A stretch of DNA of 64,000 bases from Mesocricetibacter intestinalis (GTDB lineage: Bacteria; Pseudomonadota; Gammaproteobacteria; Enterobacterales; Pasteurellaceae). The position numbers and the translations under genes are program-made. Below are positions 24,992-34,551 of this stretch, in pieces; within the stretch, counting starts at the first letter, position 1, and each line of letters starts with the position of its first letter. A model generated the notes under the pieces. It worked only from the letters and a program-made list of their open reading frames with translations, did not search any database and had not been told where the DNA came from. The stretch is taken from positions 311,409-375,408 of the forward strand of contig NZ_SNYQ01000002.1 in assembly GCF_004363295.1 (NCBI RefSeq). Reading direction: 5' to 3'.

Positions 24992-26923
24992 TTAGGCTTC
25001 GTTCAGTAGCTTCAGCGCGCGGTTTCTAACCTGATTTTTCAGAATTTCAATAAATTCGTCCACATTGTAGGAACCGAGATCTTGGCCTTTACGGGTACGA
25101 ACCGCCACTTTACCCGCTTCGATTTCCTTATCGCCGCATACCAGCATATAAGGAACGCGACGTAGGGTATGTTCGCGAATTTTGAAACCGATTTTTTCAT
25201 TACGTAAATCCGATTTCACCCGCAGTCCCGCATCGGATAGTTTTTTTACGACCTGACTGACATAATCGGACTGAGAATCGGTGATATTCATCACCACCGC
25301 CTGCACCGGCGCCAACCAAGGCGGGAAGAAACCGGCATATTCTTCGGTGATGATACCGATAAAGCGCTCGATGGAACCTAAAATCGCACGGTGGATCATA
25401 ACCGGGGTTCTGCGTTCGTTATCTTCCGCCACATAGGAAGCGTTTAAACGGCCCGGTAAGGCAAAGTCAAGCTGTACCGTACCGCACTGCCATTCGCGAT
25501 TCAGGCTGTCGCGCAGGGCAAATTCCAGTTTAGGCCCGTAGAAAGCGCCCTCGCCTTTCTGTACTTCATAAGCCAGATTGTTATGGGCCAGAGCTTTGGC
25601 TAAGTCCGCCTCGGCGCGATCCCACATTTCATCGGAGCCGATACGTTTTTCCGGACGGGTGGACAATTTAACGTAAATATCGGTAAAGCCGAAGGTGCTG
25701 TAAATATCGTACACCATACGGATACAGGAGGTTACTTCGCTTTCAATTTGATCTTCGGTACAGAAAATATGAGCGTCGTCCTGCGTAAAACCTCGTACCC
25801 GCATTAATCCGTGCAATGAACCGGAAGGTTCGTTACGGTGGCAGGAACCGAATTCCGCCATACGCAGCGGCAGATCGCGATAAGATTTCAAGCCCTGATT
25901 AAAAATTTGTACATGGCCCGGGCAGTTCATCGGTTTAATCGCATATTCGCGGTTTTCCGATGAGGTGGTAAACATCAAATCGCCGTAATTCTGCCAATGT
26001 CCGGTACGTTCCCATAATACGCGGTCCATCATAAAAGGACCTTTTACTTCCTGATAGTCGTATTCTTTCAGTTTGGTGCGTACGAAGGTTTCCAGTTCGC
26101 GGAAAATTGTCCAGCCGTCGTTATGCCAGAAAACCATGCCCGGCGCTTCTTCCTGCATATGATAGAGATCGAGCGCTTTACCGATCTTACGATGATCCCG
26201 TTTCGCCGCTTCTTCCAGACGTTGTAAATATTCGGCCAGCTGTTTTTTATCCGCCCATGCGGTGCCGTAGATACGCTGTAACATTTTATTTTTGCTGTCG
26301 CCGCGCCAATAAGCCCCTGCGACTTTCTGCAATTTAAAATGCTGACAGAAACGCATATTCGGCACATGCGGGCCGCGGCACATATCGATATATTCCTGAT
26401 GATGATATAAGGCCGGACGGGCGTCTTTTGCAATATTTTCATCCAGAATCGCCATTTTATAAGGCTCGCCGCGTTTTTCGAAAGTATCGCGCGCTTCTTG
26501 CCAGCTAACCGGTTGTTTTATTACCTCATAATTGGTCTTCGCCAGTTCGTGCATACGTTTTTCCAGTGCATCCAAATCTTCCTGGCTTAAAGAGCGGTCC
26601 AAATCCACATCATAATAGAAACCGTTTTCAATGGTCGGCCCGATGGCCATTTTTACATCGGGGAAAAGTTGCTTAATCGCATGGCCCAGCAAATGTGCGC
26701 AGGAATGACGGATAATTTCCAGACCGTCTTCATCTTTGGCGGTAATGATTTCTAAACTGCTGTCCTGTTCGATTAAGTCGCAAGCGTCGCGACGAACGCC
26801 GTTTACACGGCCGGCAATGGTGGCTTTGGCAAGGCCCGCTCCGATATTCTGCGCCACTTCCAGTACGGTAACGGGTTTATCAAACTGACGCTGAGAGCCG
26901 TCAGGTAAAGTTATAATTGGCAT
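24992..26923 (-). CDS. thrS: Threonyl-tRNA synthetase
   Basis: The 643-residue class II synthetase charges tRNA-Thr. Domains are TGS (1-62), the editing domain with the [10 protein letters not shown] metal-like motif, the catalytic core with [10 protein letters not shown] and [25 protein letters not shown] (motif 2), and the C-terminal anticodon-binding domain ending LPGWLAPVQ-like [11 protein letters not shown]. Length matches E. coli (642). The leader carries two hairpins that look like anticodon arms, so autogenous translational control is likely. Unlike in E. coli, infC does not follow directly: two unrelated genes and separate terminators lie between. Confidence 0.98.
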   Translation of the reverse strand: MPIITLPDGSQRQFDKPVTVLEVAQNIGAGLAKATIAGRVNGVRRDACDLIEQDSSLEIITAKDEDGLEIIRHSCAHLLGHAIKQLFPDVKMAIGPTIENGFYYDVDLDRSLSQEDLDALEKRMHELAKTNYEVIKQPVSWQEARDTFEKRGEPYKMAILDENIAKDARPALYHHQEYIDMCRGPHVPNMRFCQHFKLQKVAGAYWRGDSKNKMLQRIYGTAWADKKQLAEYLQRLEEAAKRDHRKIGKALDLYHMQEEAPGMVFWHNDGWTIFRELETFVRTKLKEYDYQEVKGPFMMDRVLWERTGHWQNYGDLMFTTSSENREYAIKPMNCPGHVQIFNQGLKSYRDLPLRMAEFGSCHRNEPSGSLHGLMRVRGFTQDDAHIFCTEDQIESEVTSCIRMVYDIYSTFGFTDIYVKLSTRPEKRIGSDEMWDRAEADLAKALAHNNLAYEVQKGEGAFYGPKLEFALRDSLNREWQCGTVQLDFALPGRLNASYVAEDNERRTPVMIHRAILGSIERFIGIITEEYAGFFPPWLAPVQAVVMNITDSQSDYVSQVVKKLSDAGLRVKSDLRNEKIGFKIREHTLRRVPYMLVCGDKEIEAGKVAVRTRKGQDLGSYNVDEFIEILKNQVRNRALKLLNEA

Positions 26924-26942
26924 GTTAAATCCTTATACAGTG

Positions 26943-26963
26943 GTAACCCATACGCAAGGTTAC
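26943..26963 (-). promoter_or_regulatory. thrS translational operator, anticodon-arm mimic next to the start
   Basis: On the minus strand GTAACC and GGTTAC pair around the loop TTGCGTATG. A T-G pair would leave a 7-base loop with CGT, a threonine anticodon, in the anticodon place, about 29-31 bases before the ATG. The AAGGA ribosome site follows directly. This matches domain 2 of the E. coli thrS operator, where ThrRS binding blocks the ribosome. Confidence 0.7.
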
Positions 26964-27024
26964 TTGTTTTGATGAAAAAGTTTTGCTTTATCCGCAAGGG
27001 GGTTATCCGTTGCGCCGAAATAAA

Positions 27025-27047
27025 ACAAGGGATACGCAATCCCTTGT
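27025..27047 (-). promoter_or_regulatory. thrS operator, upstream anticodon-like hairpin
   Basis: ACAAGGG and CCCTTGT pair around the loop ATTGCGTAT, which shares TTGCGTAT with the start-proximal hairpin. It lies about 110 bases before the ATG and would correspond to domain 4 of the E. coli operator, letting a ThrRS dimer bind both arms. Confidence 0.65.
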
Positions 27048-27147
27048 GATAAAGCCTGAGTCGAAGTGCCGAAGGCACCTTACTTGTGATTACACCCACA
27101 ATTGTGTAATAAAAGTGCGGTTATTTTAACATATTTTTTCTCAGATG

Positions 27148-27795
27148 TTATAAGGCCTTTTCGCTATAAAGGTCGATAGCGCTGAGTTTCGCCATGGCGG
27201 CGGTATAACGGGCGATTTTTGGCGGAAATACCAGCCCTTTTACGCAGGTTAGATTACGCAACATCGGGAACAATTGAATATCTTCCAAGGATAATTTTCC
27301 CTGTGCCGCCGTATCGCTTAAAATCAAGGGTTCAAGTTCGGCTAAATCCTGCTCCAGTCTGTGGAGGTATTGTTGCGTATCCGCCATATTGCGAGCGAAG
27401 TCGCCGATATATTCCTGTTTTTTGGCGACAAAATAATCCACTGCGCTCTGGGTTTCAAACTCGGCTAAACCGAGGTGAATAAAGCGGGGAAGCAATAAAT
27501 GATTATAATATTCGCCGACCTTTTGCATCCAATCCGATAATGCCGGGCGAACCTCTTCAGAAAGGATTTTGCGACCGAACTGCCGATCAATATAATCGAC
27601 GATATCCAAACTTTCCGCCATTGCCGTACCATCCTCTTTCTGCAGAATAGGTACCATTTTTCGTCCCACCAGTTCGACGGGCGTTTTCTCATCGTCATTG
27701 GCCAACTGAATAAGTTCCAGCGCAATATTTTTTAGGCCGAAAATCATTCTGGCGCGTACGCAAAACGGGCAATGATCATAAACATATAATTTCAT
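27148..27795 (-). CDS. grxB: Glutaredoxin 2
   Basis: The 215-residue protein is a GST-fold glutaredoxin of the GrxB type: an N-terminal thioredoxin-like domain with the dithiol active site CPFC (Cys9, Cys12) and GRKMVPILQKEDGTAMAESLDIVDYID, then an all-helical domain. It reduces glutathione-mixed disulfides in the cytoplasm. Length equals E. coli Grx2 (215). It lies upstream of thrS on the same strand; the gap contains the thrS leader and an uptake sequence. Confidence 0.95.
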   Translation of the reverse strand: MKLYVYDHCPFCVRARMIFGLKNIALELIQLANDDEKTPVELVGRKMVPILQKEDGTAMAESLDIVDYIDRQFGRKILSEEVRPALSDWMQKVGEYYNHLLLPRFIHLGLAEFETQSAVDYFVAKKQEYIGDFARNMADTQQYLHRLEQDLAELEPLILSDTAAQGKLSLEDIQLFPMLRNLTCVKGLVFPPKIARYTAAMAKLSAIDLYSEKAL

Positions 27796-27951
27796 TTTTA
27801 GCTTCCTTATGTTCGCAATAAGGCCTCCATTTAAGCGGTTTTTCCGTTTTATTTCAAGATTATTCGCGTTTTTTGATTTATCTCACAGATTATTCGAGCG
27901 ATACCTTTTATCATGCAAATACAGCTAACTATCCTTTGGACGGAGGCGGAT

Positions 27952-28809
27952 ATGTGGAAATCAGTTTCTCAGGTTCTGGCGGACCAGTTCGGTGCTTACT
28001 ACAATATCAAAGAGAAAGCGAAGGTTCATCACGGCGAAATGCACGAATCCTGGCTTATCAACGATCATATCCAGCCGGTTTTCGTTAAGAGTAATGAAAA
28101 ATCCTATCGTTCCATGTTCCGTGCCGAAGCCGATCAATTGGCCTTACTGGCCGCCACTAATACGATTCATGTGCCGCAAGTGTACGGGGTCGGCTGTTCG
28201 CAAAACCATAGTTTTCTCTTGCTGGAGGCGCTGCCTATTGAGGCCGTTGAAGAAGATGCCATGGCAGAATTCGGGCGCCAACTGGCACGCCTGCATCAAT
28301 CGGGAGCCACCCAGAAATACGGTCTGGAATTTGATACCTGGCTCGGCCCGGTTTATCAGCCTAACGAATGGAAAACCAACTGGGCGACCTTTTTTGCCGA
28401 ACAGCGTATCGGCTGGCAGTTGCAGATTTGCAAAGAAAAATCCATCCAATTCGGCGATATTGATGAAATTATCCGAACGGTAGCGGCGCGTCTGGCTAAA
28501 CATAAGCCTCAACCGGCTTTGTTACATGGTAACTTATGGATTGAAAACTGCGCTAAGGTCGGCAATAAAATATTTACTTACGATCCCGCCTGTTATTGGG
28601 GGGACAGAGAATGTGATTTGGCGTTCAGCGAATTATTCGAACCTTTTCCGGCCTCTTTTTACCGCAGCTATCAGCAAAGCTATCCGCTGCCTGAAGGTTA
28701 TCAGGCCCGTAAACCTATTTATCAGCTCTATTATCTGTTAAACTTCAGCCACCGTTTTAACGGAAACTATATAAACCTGACCCGTAAAATTATTAATTCA
28801 TTATCCTAA
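27952..28809 (+). CDS. Fructosamine kinase family protein (YniA-like) with altered HGD motif
   Basis: The 285-residue protein aligns well with E. coli YniA (ketosamine-3-kinase family, APH fold): FFAEQRIGWQLQI, PACYWGDRECDLAFSELF and YQLYYLLNF are near identical in pattern. The family phosphorylates sugar adducts on proteins to reverse glycation. The expected catalytic loop is HGDLWxxN; here it reads HGNLWIEN, so the catalytic Asp is Asn (codon AAC). The metal-binding DPACYWGD is intact. Start: ATG at 27952 after GGAGGCG; upstream in-frame ATGs at 27913 lack a ribosome site. The HAD phosphatase gene follows at nine bases, as yniA and yniC are neighbours in E. coli. Confidence 0.9.
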   Translation: MWKSVSQVLADQFGAYYNIKEKAKVHHGEMHESWLINDHIQPVFVKSNEKSYRSMFRAEADQLALLAATNTIHVPQVYGVGCSQNHSFLLLEALPIEAVEEDAMAEFGRQLARLHQSGATQKYGLEFDTWLGPVYQPNEWKTNWATFFAEQRIGWQLQICKEKSIQFGDIDEIIRTVAARLAKHKPQPALLHGNLWIENCAKVGNKIFTYDPACYWGDRECDLAFSELFEPFPASFYRSYQQSYPLPEGYQARKPIYQLYYLLNFSHRFNGNYINLTRKIINSLS

Positions 28810-28818
28810 GGGAAAACA

Positions 28819-29484
28819 ATGTCAATAAAAGCTGTAATCTTTGATATGGACGGCGTGCTGATCGATTCCGAACCTGTGTGGAAGCAATCCGGCGTCGATG
28901 TATTCAATTCCTTCGGTATTCCCGCCACCTGGGACGATTTAATGGCCCTGACCGGAACCCCGGCGCTAGGTATCGTCAAAGCCATTTACGCCAAATATAA
29001 TGCGGAGCCGATGCCCGTTGAGGAAATGGCGGCGCACCTGAACGAATATGCGATTGCATCGATTCTGGCTAAAAAGCCCTTAATCGAGGGGGTGAAAGAA
29101 ACGCTGCAAAAATTGGCCGACCTCGGTTACAAAATGGCGGTGGCTTCCGCCTCTCCGCGTAAACTCTTGGAGGAAATTACCAAAAGCTGCAATATCGAAG
29201 CTTATTTTTCCTACCTCTCTTCCGCCACTGAACTCAGCTATAACAAACCCCATCCGGAAGTTTATCTGCATGCGGCTAAAATGCTGAATGTTGCGCCGGC
29301 GGAATGCGTCGGAATTGAAGATTCCATCGTAGGTATGACTGCGGTAAAAGCCGCATCGATGAAATGTATCGTCATTCCCGGCATTTTAGATAATAAGGAT
29401 CCGCGCTGGTCCTTAGCCGATGTAAAATTAAACGCCTTATTGGAAATCGATCAGGCCTTGTTGCAGCGGCTTGCTCAAAAATAA
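28819..29484 (+). CDS. hxpB: HAD-type hexitol / 2-deoxyglucose-6-phosphate phosphatase
   Basis: The 221-residue haloacid dehalogenase-family phosphatase has the nucleophile motif FDMDGVLIDSEP (Asp9, Asp11), motif II in VASASPRK, the lysine in NKPHPEVYL and motif IV GIEDSIVG. It matches E. coli YniC (HxpB, 222 residues), which dephosphorylates 2-deoxyglucose 6-phosphate and hexitol phosphates. GGGAAAAC lies before the ATG. It is nine bases after the fructosamine-kinase-like gene, so the two are co-transcribed and may both clear stray sugar phosphates. Confidence 0.88.
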   Translation: MSIKAVIFDMDGVLIDSEPVWKQSGVDVFNSFGIPATWDDLMALTGTPALGIVKAIYAKYNAEPMPVEEMAAHLNEYAIASILAKKPLIEGVKETLQKLADLGYKMAVASASPRKLLEEITKSCNIEAYFSYLSSATELSYNKPHPEVYLHAAKMLNVAPAECVGIEDSIVGMTAVKAASMKCIVIPGILDNKDPRWSLADVKLNALLEIDQALLQRLAQK

Positions 29485-29517
29485 TTTCTTCCGCACTTAA
29501 TAAATGCGATAAAACTA

Positions 29518-29542
29518 AAAAAGCGGGATATTCCCGCTTTTT
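29518..29542. terminator. Bidirectional terminator between hxpB and sohB
   Basis: An 11-bp stem AAAAAGCGGGA / TCCCGCTTTTT with loop TAT between two convergent genes. Confidence 0.9.
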
Positions 29543-29572
29543 AATAAGGATTGTTAAGTTTGTTTAGAGCGC

Positions 29573-30631
29573 TTATAAACGACTCTTATTCGGACGTTGT
29601 AACCAGTTTAACAACAGATTATCCGCGCTTTCTTCCGCTTGCTTACCGAATTTCTGCAACAGTGATTTTTTCTGCGCATATTTCACCCCGATAACGGATT
29701 TTTCTTTAATTGCCGCTAAGATAATATCGTCGCTGGTAGCAATTTCGTCCACCAAATTCAGCGCCACGGCCTGTTGACCGAACCAATGCTCACCGGTAGC
29801 GATTTTATCGATTTCTACCTGCGGGCGGTTTTGAGCAACAAAGGTTTTGAACAAATCATGGGTTTCTTCCAGCTCCTGCTGAAATTTCTGCTTGCCTTTT
29901 TCGCTATTTTCGCCAAGCAGGGTCAGGGTGCGTTTATATTCTCCCGCCGTCATTACCTCTACATCCACATCATGTTTCTTTAATAAACGATGAATATTCG
30001 GCACCTGCGCCACCACGCCGACGGAACCGACGATTGCAAAAGGTGCGGCGACAATTTTATCCGCCACACAGGCCATCATATAACCGCCGCTGGCCGCCAC
30101 CTTATCTACCGCAACAGTTAATTTGATGCCCTTTTGCTTTAAGCGACTAAGTTGCGAAGCCGCCAATCCGTAGCCGTGCACCACGCCGCCCGGACTTTCC
30201 AAGCATAATAACACTTCATCTTTTTCCGGGTCGGCGACGCTCAGCACCGCACTGATTTCTTCCCGCAATGCTTCCGTTTGCGAAGCCTGAATATCGCCTT
30301 TAAAATTCAGCACATAAACACAAGGCTTATGAGCGGGACTTTCCTCTCCGCGTTTCAGTCTGGCTTTTTCCTCTTTTGCCTTAGCCTTTTCCGTCTTTTT
30401 CTGCGCCTTTTCCGCCCGTTTAAATTCTTCTTCGCTCAGGTGAAAATCCTGCATTATTTTGCAGTTATCCCGATATTCCTGTGCCAGATCCCTCAACTGT
30501 AATTCGCCCTGCACGCCCTGTTTTTTGTGCTTCAAACTAATAACCAGGGCAAAAACGGCGGCGATAACCAATATCAGGGTTAAAATTTCTAAAATAAAAA
30601 TACCGTATCCGACCAGAATTTCAGACCACAT
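29573..30631 (-). CDS. sohB: Inner-membrane serine protease SohB (family S49)
   Basis: The 352-residue protein has an N-terminal membrane anchor (about residues 5-32), a charged coiled-coil stretch rich in KAEKAQKKTEKAKAKEEKARLK, then the S49 protease domain. The Ser nucleophile lies in KVAASGGYMMACVADKIVAAP and the catalytic lysine would lie in the following GEYKRTLTLLGENS. The family includes SppA; SohB acts as a multicopy suppressor of degP loss in E. coli and is a periplasm-facing peptidase. Length is close to E. coli SohB (349). Confidence 0.95.
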   Translation of the reverse strand: MWSEILVGYGIFILEILTLILVIAAVFALVISLKHKKQGVQGELQLRDLAQEYRDNCKIMQDFHLSEEEFKRAEKAQKKTEKAKAKEEKARLKRGEESPAHKPCVYVLNFKGDIQASQTEALREEISAVLSVADPEKDEVLLCLESPGGVVHGYGLAASQLSRLKQKGIKLTVAVDKVAASGGYMMACVADKIVAAPFAIVGSVGVVAQVPNIHRLLKKHDVDVEVMTAGEYKRTLTLLGENSEKGKQKFQQELEETHDLFKTFVAQNRPQVEIDKIATGEHWFGQQAVALNLVDEIATSDDIILAAIKEKSVIGVKYAQKKSLLQKFGKQAEESADNLLLNWLQRPNKSRL

Positions 30632-30726
30632 ACCTTCTCCTTTAAATAACGAAAATAAGCGCTTATAATAACCGATTCGAAACCAATAGCAAATTAGCGC
30701 GCCCTTTCCTATAGGACAAAAATAAC

Positions 30727-30747
30727 GGGCGCCCGCAAAGGACGCCC
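30727..30747 (-). terminator. Possible terminator of the pst-pho unit
   Basis: GGGCG / CGCCC with an 11-base loop, followed on the minus strand by GTTATTTTT, about 30 bases after the phoR stop. The stem is short, so this is tentative. Confidence 0.45.
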
Positions 30748-30777
30748 ATTTGTAACGCTAGCCGTTCCGGCGCTTAA

Positions 30778-32046
30778 TTAATGTTTGGTTTTTAATACAA
30801 AGGAAAATTCACTGCCCTGCCCCGGTTCGCTTTCGATATTCAAGCAAGTCCCATGCTGTTCCAAAGCATGTTTAACAATAGCCAGCCCCAAACCGCTGCC
30901 GCCCGTGGCGTTACTGCGCGATTCGTCCACGCGGTAGAAACGCTCGGTCAAATGGGGTAAATGGGCTTCATCAATACCGACGCCGTTATCCTTCACGCTG
31001 AATTTCGCCCCTTTCTCACAAGCTTTCCAGCTGATTTGAATCTCCGAACCCGCTCCGGAATGCTTAATGGCATTAAAGATTAGGTTGGAAACCGCACTTT
31101 GCAACTGGTTTTCATCTCCCCAGACCTTTATCTCCGGTTCGATATCAAAGTGAATATGGTGATCGTTCTCATTTAATAATGCGGTACTTTTTTGTAGAGA
31201 ATTAATTAGCTCTGACATATTCACTTCCTGATGCTCCAGATTATTCGAACCTTCAATTTTGGCCAGAATATTCAGCTGTTGCAGCAGATTCGCCATACGT
31301 AGGGTTTGCTCGCGCATGGCTTCGATGGCTTTTTTATGTAATTCTCCGCTCTGACTGTCGAATTCCAGAATCTCCAAATAGCCTTGTAATACTGTTAGCG
31401 GCGTACGCAATTCGTGATTCATATTGGCCAGAAAGGTTTGTCGCGAGGAAATCAGGCTGATCATCTGGGTTACATCGCGGCAGATAATCATTAAGCTGTC
31501 GCTGTCATAGAGGCTGATATTGATTTCCACATAGCGCTTTTCATGGGTAATAATCACCAGCGGACGCTGATGTTTCGATTGGTGGAAATAATTTTTAAAT
31601 TCCGGATAAAAAATCACGCTGAAAATATTTTTACTGACCTTTTTCGACCAGTAAAAGGAAAATAACTCCTGCGCCGCATTATTGCACCAGCTAATTTCTC
31701 CTTCTCTGCTGCAGATTATCACACCGTCCGGCAAATATTGAATATTGCGGTTTAACTTAGATAATAGACGCAAGGCTTTAATTTTATCTTTTTTCGTTTT
31801 CTTTTTACTGAAAGCCACGGTTTGCGAAAAATTATCCCAGGGGGTTAATATTTTTTTACCCTCCGCTTTAGGATTAAGGAGCTGTAACAGGCTGTATTCG
31901 TTGTTATGATGCCAGATCAGCAATAAAATCAATATCACAATGAACCAGAATTCAAAACTCTTGGCAAAATAACCGAACAGCAAGGCAACGGCCACCGCTG
32001 CGATAATTTCCAGCAGAAAATGCTTATAGGAAAATTTGAATTTCAT
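30778..32046 (-). CDS. phoR: Phosphate regulon sensor histidine kinase
   Basis: The 422-residue kinase senses phosphate through the Pst transporter and phosphorylates PhoB. Order: membrane region (residues about 10-46), a charged linker, a PAS domain (about 95-195) and the HisKA motif NMNHELRTPLTVLQGYLE with His211. The ATPase domain follows, with the N box NLIFNAIKHS, DNGVGID and GGSGLGLAIVKH. It is the last gene of the pstSCAB-phoBR unit, 57 bases after phoB. An exact uptake sequence lies within the gene at 31091. Confidence 0.96.
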   Translation of the reverse strand: MKFKFSYKHFLLEIIAAVAVALLFGYFAKSFEFWFIVILILLLIWHHNNEYSLLQLLNPKAEGKKILTPWDNFSQTVAFSKKKTKKDKIKALRLLSKLNRNIQYLPDGVIICSREGEISWCNNAAQELFSFYWSKKVSKNIFSVIFYPEFKNYFHQSKHQRPLVIITHEKRYVEINISLYDSDSLMIICRDVTQMISLISSRQTFLANMNHELRTPLTVLQGYLEILEFDSQSGELHKKAIEAMREQTLRMANLLQQLNILAKIEGSNNLEHQEVNMSELINSLQKSTALLNENDHHIHFDIEPEIKVWGDENQLQSAVSNLIFNAIKHSGAGSEIQISWKACEKGAKFSVKDNGVGIDEAHLPHLTERFYRVDESRSNATGGSGLGLAIVKHALEQHGTCLNIESEPGQGSEFSFVLKTKH

Positions 32047-32103
32047 GCCAGTCCGCTCTCCCTTACTTAAACCATACTGCGCTAAACAGTATCCGCACTT
32101 ATC

Positions 32104-32784
32104 CTAATGATTGGAAAACCGATACCCGCTGCCGCGTACGGTCTGGATATATTGTTCGAACCCATAGGGTTCCAGGCTTTTACGTAAACGGCGAATATAA
32201 ACGTCTACGGTTCGGTCTTCCACATAGATATCGTCCCCCCAGATGGAATCGAGCAGTTTTTCACGGCTGTAAACTTTTTCCGGGTGAGTCATAAAAAATT
32301 GTAATAATTTATACTCGGTGGCGCTCAGCTCAATTTGACATTGTTGATAACTGACCCGCTGCGCCTGACGATCCAGCACCAAACCGTCAATATCAATAAG
32401 ATCATTGGGCAGTGCATAGCTGCGGCGTAGTACCGCTTCAATCCGAGCCAATAGAACCTTAGGCGAAAAAGGCTTACTGATATAATCGTCCGCCCCCGCA
32501 TTTAAGCAGGTGATACAGTCGTCTTCGGCACTGCGCGCGGTTAGCATAATCACCGGAATCGACTGGGTTTCCTCCTGTTTTTTCAAGTACTGAATCAGAT
32601 GAATCCCGGAACGGCCGGGCAACATCCAATCCAGTAGAATCAACTGAGGTTTTTCCGCCAACTTATGCAATGCACTCTGATAATCTTCCGATTCGATAAC
32701 CTGATACCGGTGTTGTTGTAAAAACAGAACGATCATTTCACGAATCGCCCGTTCGTCTTCCACCACTAATATTTTTTCATTCAT
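32104..32784 (-). CDS. phoB: Phosphate regulon response regulator
   Basis: The 226-residue OmpR-family regulator has a receiver domain with the phosphorylated Asp52 in [13 protein letters not shown] and the switch lysine in ISKPFSP, then a winged-helix domain ending in [34 protein letters not shown]. Phosphorylated PhoB binds Pho boxes such as the one before pstS. The ribosome site lies inside a hairpin. It follows pstB by 126 bases without a strong terminator, so it is transcribed from the pst promoter and perhaps its own. Confidence 0.97.
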   Translation of the reverse strand: MNEKILVVEDERAIREMIVLFLQQHRYQVIESEDYQSALHKLAEKPQLILLDWMLPGRSGIHLIQYLKKQEETQSIPVIMLTARSAEDDCITCLNAGADDYISKPFSPKVLLARIEAVLRRSYALPNDLIDIDGLVLDRQAQRVSYQQCQIELSATEYKLLQFFMTHPEKVYSREKLLDSIWGDDIYVEDRTVDVYIRRLRKSLEPYGFEQYIQTVRGSGYRFSNH

Positions 32785-32791
32785 AGTAAAT

Positions 32792-32816
32792 CCTTATCCG
32801 GAACCATCCGGCAAGG
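32792..32816 (-). promoter_or_regulatory. Hairpin covering the phoB ribosome site
   Basis: CCTTGCCGGA and TCCGGATAAGG pair with one bulge around loop TGGT on the minus strand; the right arm contains the AAGGA ribosome site of phoB, eight bases before the ATG. It could lower phoB translation. Confidence 0.4.
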
Positions 32817-32839
32817 AAATTAATCCTTACCCGACATGA

Positions 32840-32848
32840 AAGAGCGGT
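32840..32848 (+). repeat. AAGAGCGGT, one-base variant of the uptake signal
   Basis: An exact AAGAGCGGT followed by an A-rich tract as in true uptake sites. Other exact copies that I found start at 2079, 9699, 9727, 13519, 40272, 47508 and 63136 (either strand). Confidence 0.7.
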
Positions 32849-32910
32849 CAAAAAAACCGAAGTTTTTATTCGAACCGGCGACGAACGGAGATTTACCCTT
32901 GCTTTCCGCA

Positions 32911-33690
32911 TTAACCCATACGGCCGGAAATATAATCTTCGGTACGTTGCTCTTTCGGTTGATTAAATACCTGTTTGGTTTCGCCGAACTCAATCAGCTC
33001 GCCCAGATACATATAGGCGGTATAGTCGGAACAACGCGCCGCCTGCTGCATATTATGGGTAACGATAGCCACGGTATAATCATGTTTTAATTCGGAAATT
33101 AATTCCTCAATTTTAACGGTGGAAATAGGATCCAGAGCGGAACAGGGTTCGTCCAGTAGCAGCACTTCGGGTTTAATCGCAATGCCGCGCGCAATGCACA
33201 GACGTTGTTGCTGTCCGCCGGACAGGCTGTCGCCGCTCTGATTCAGTTTATCCTTAACTTCGTTCCATAGGGCCGCTTTGGTTAGGGCCCATTCCACCCG
33301 TTCGTTCATTTCCGCCTTGCTCAGTTTTTCAAATAAACGGATACCGAACGCCACATTGTCATAAATCGACATCGGGAAAGGGGTAGGTTTCTGAAAAACC
33401 ATGCCTACTTTAGCACGAATAATAGAAATATCCGTGTTGGTGGTTAATAAATTTTCACCGTCCAGATTGATTTCTCCCGTCGCCCGCTGAGTCGGATAGA
33501 GTTCGAACATACGGTTGAAAGTGCGTAACAGGGTGGATTTCCCGCAACCGGAAGGACCGATAAAAGCGGTTACTTTATTTCTAGCGATACGCATATTAAT
33601 CTCTTTCAGCGCATGAAAATCGCCGTAGTAAAAATTTAAATTATTGACCGCAATTTTAGTTTCTGAAAGATCCGGGATTAAGTTATGCAT
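32911..33690 (-). CDS. pstB: Phosphate ABC transporter ATP-binding protein
   Basis: The 259-residue ATPase energises the high-affinity phosphate transporter PstSCAB. Motifs are Walker [10 protein letters not shown] (Lys51), signature [14 protein letters not shown], Walker [16 protein letters not shown] and the switch His in VTHNMQQA. It binds two PstA/PstC membrane subunits on the cytoplasmic side. It lies nine bases after pstA. In E. coli the next gene is phoU; here phoB follows. Confidence 0.97.
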   Translation of the reverse strand: MHNLIPDLSETKIAVNNLNFYYGDFHALKEINMRIARNKVTAFIGPSGCGKSTLLRTFNRMFELYPTQRATGEINLDGENLLTTNTDISIIRAKVGMVFQKPTPFPMSIYDNVAFGIRLFEKLSKAEMNERVEWALTKAALWNEVKDKLNQSGDSLSGGQQQRLCIARGIAIKPEVLLLDEPCSALDPISTVKIEELISELKHDYTVAIVTHNMQQAARCSDYTAYMYLGELIEFGETKQVFNQPKEQRTEDYISGRMG

Positions 33691-33699
33691 AAAAATTCC

Positions 33700-34551
33700 T
33701 TACTTCTGTTTATTCTGGAAGAAAATACGGGTAATGATATTGAGGAACAATACGAAAAATGTAATTAGCGTCGCCCCCGCCCATGCCAGATCGTTCCAAT
33801 CTTTAAAGGGACTGGCCGCATACTGATAAATCACTACCGGTAAGTTCGACATCGGCCCGTTCATATTGAAAGACACGAACTGATTGGACAATGCGGTAAA
33901 TAACAAAGGAGCGGTTTCGCCGGCGATACGGGCTACCGATAATAATACGCCGGTAATAATGCCCGAACGCGCCGCCCGATAACAAATCATGGTAATCACG
34001 CGCCATTGCGGGCAGCCTAATGCGGCCGCCGCTTCACGCAAGCTGTTCGGCACCAGATTCAGCATACTGTCGGTGGTTCTCACCACCACCGGAATGACCA
34101 GCATTGCCAAAGCTAAGGAACCCGCCCAGCCGGAATAATGTTTTACCTGAGCCACATACAGGGAATAAATAAATAAACCTATAACAATGGAAGGCGCGGA
34201 TAATAATATATCGTTCAGAAAACGGGTTACCCAACTGATTTTACTGTAGCGGCCGTATTCCGCTAAATAAGTGCCGGCCAGAATCCCCACCGGGGTACCT
34301 ATTAGCGTACCTACGCCCACCATCAATACGGAGCCGATAATGGCATTGATCAACCCGCCCTGCTCGCCGGGGCCCGGGGTTTTATCCAGAAAAATATCGA
34401 AAGAAAGCGCGGGAATGCCCTTCATCACCAGGGTAAAAATAATCCACAGCAGCCAGAATAAACCGAAGGTTACCGCCAGCATTGATAAGCCCAGCATAAT
34501 CTTATTTTTTAATTTACGGCAGTGAAACCTTGTATTCGCATGATTCATCAT
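33700..34551 (-). CDS. pstA: Phosphate ABC transporter permease PstA
   Basis: The 283-residue permease has six hydrophobic segments and the ABC-coupling EAA-like loop SLREAAAALGCPQWRVITMI. It pairs with PstC to form the phosphate channel. The first ATG overlaps the pstC stop (TAATG), and a second ATG follows directly, so either codon could be used. pstB follows at nine bases. Confidence 0.96.
   Translation of the reverse strand: MMNHANTRFHCRKLKNKIMLGLSMLAVTFGLFWLLWIIFTLVMKGIPALSFDIFLDKTPGPGEQGGLINAIIGSVLMVGVGTLIGTPVGILAGTYLAEYGRYSKISWVTRFLNDILLSAPSIVIGLFIYSLYVAQVKHYSGWAGSLALAMLVIPVVVRTTDSMLNLVPNSLREAAAALGCPQWRVITMICYRAARSGIITGVLLSVARIAGETAPLLFTALSNQFVSFNMNGPMSNLPVVIYQYAASPFKDWNDLAWAGATLITFFVLFLNIITRIFFQNKQK

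Noticed and set aside
27066-27109. Hairpins GTGCC/GGCAC and ATTACAC/GTGTAAT between grxB and thrS as a grxB terminator
   Set aside because: No T run on the minus strand; they more likely belong to the thrS leader, though the role is unclear.
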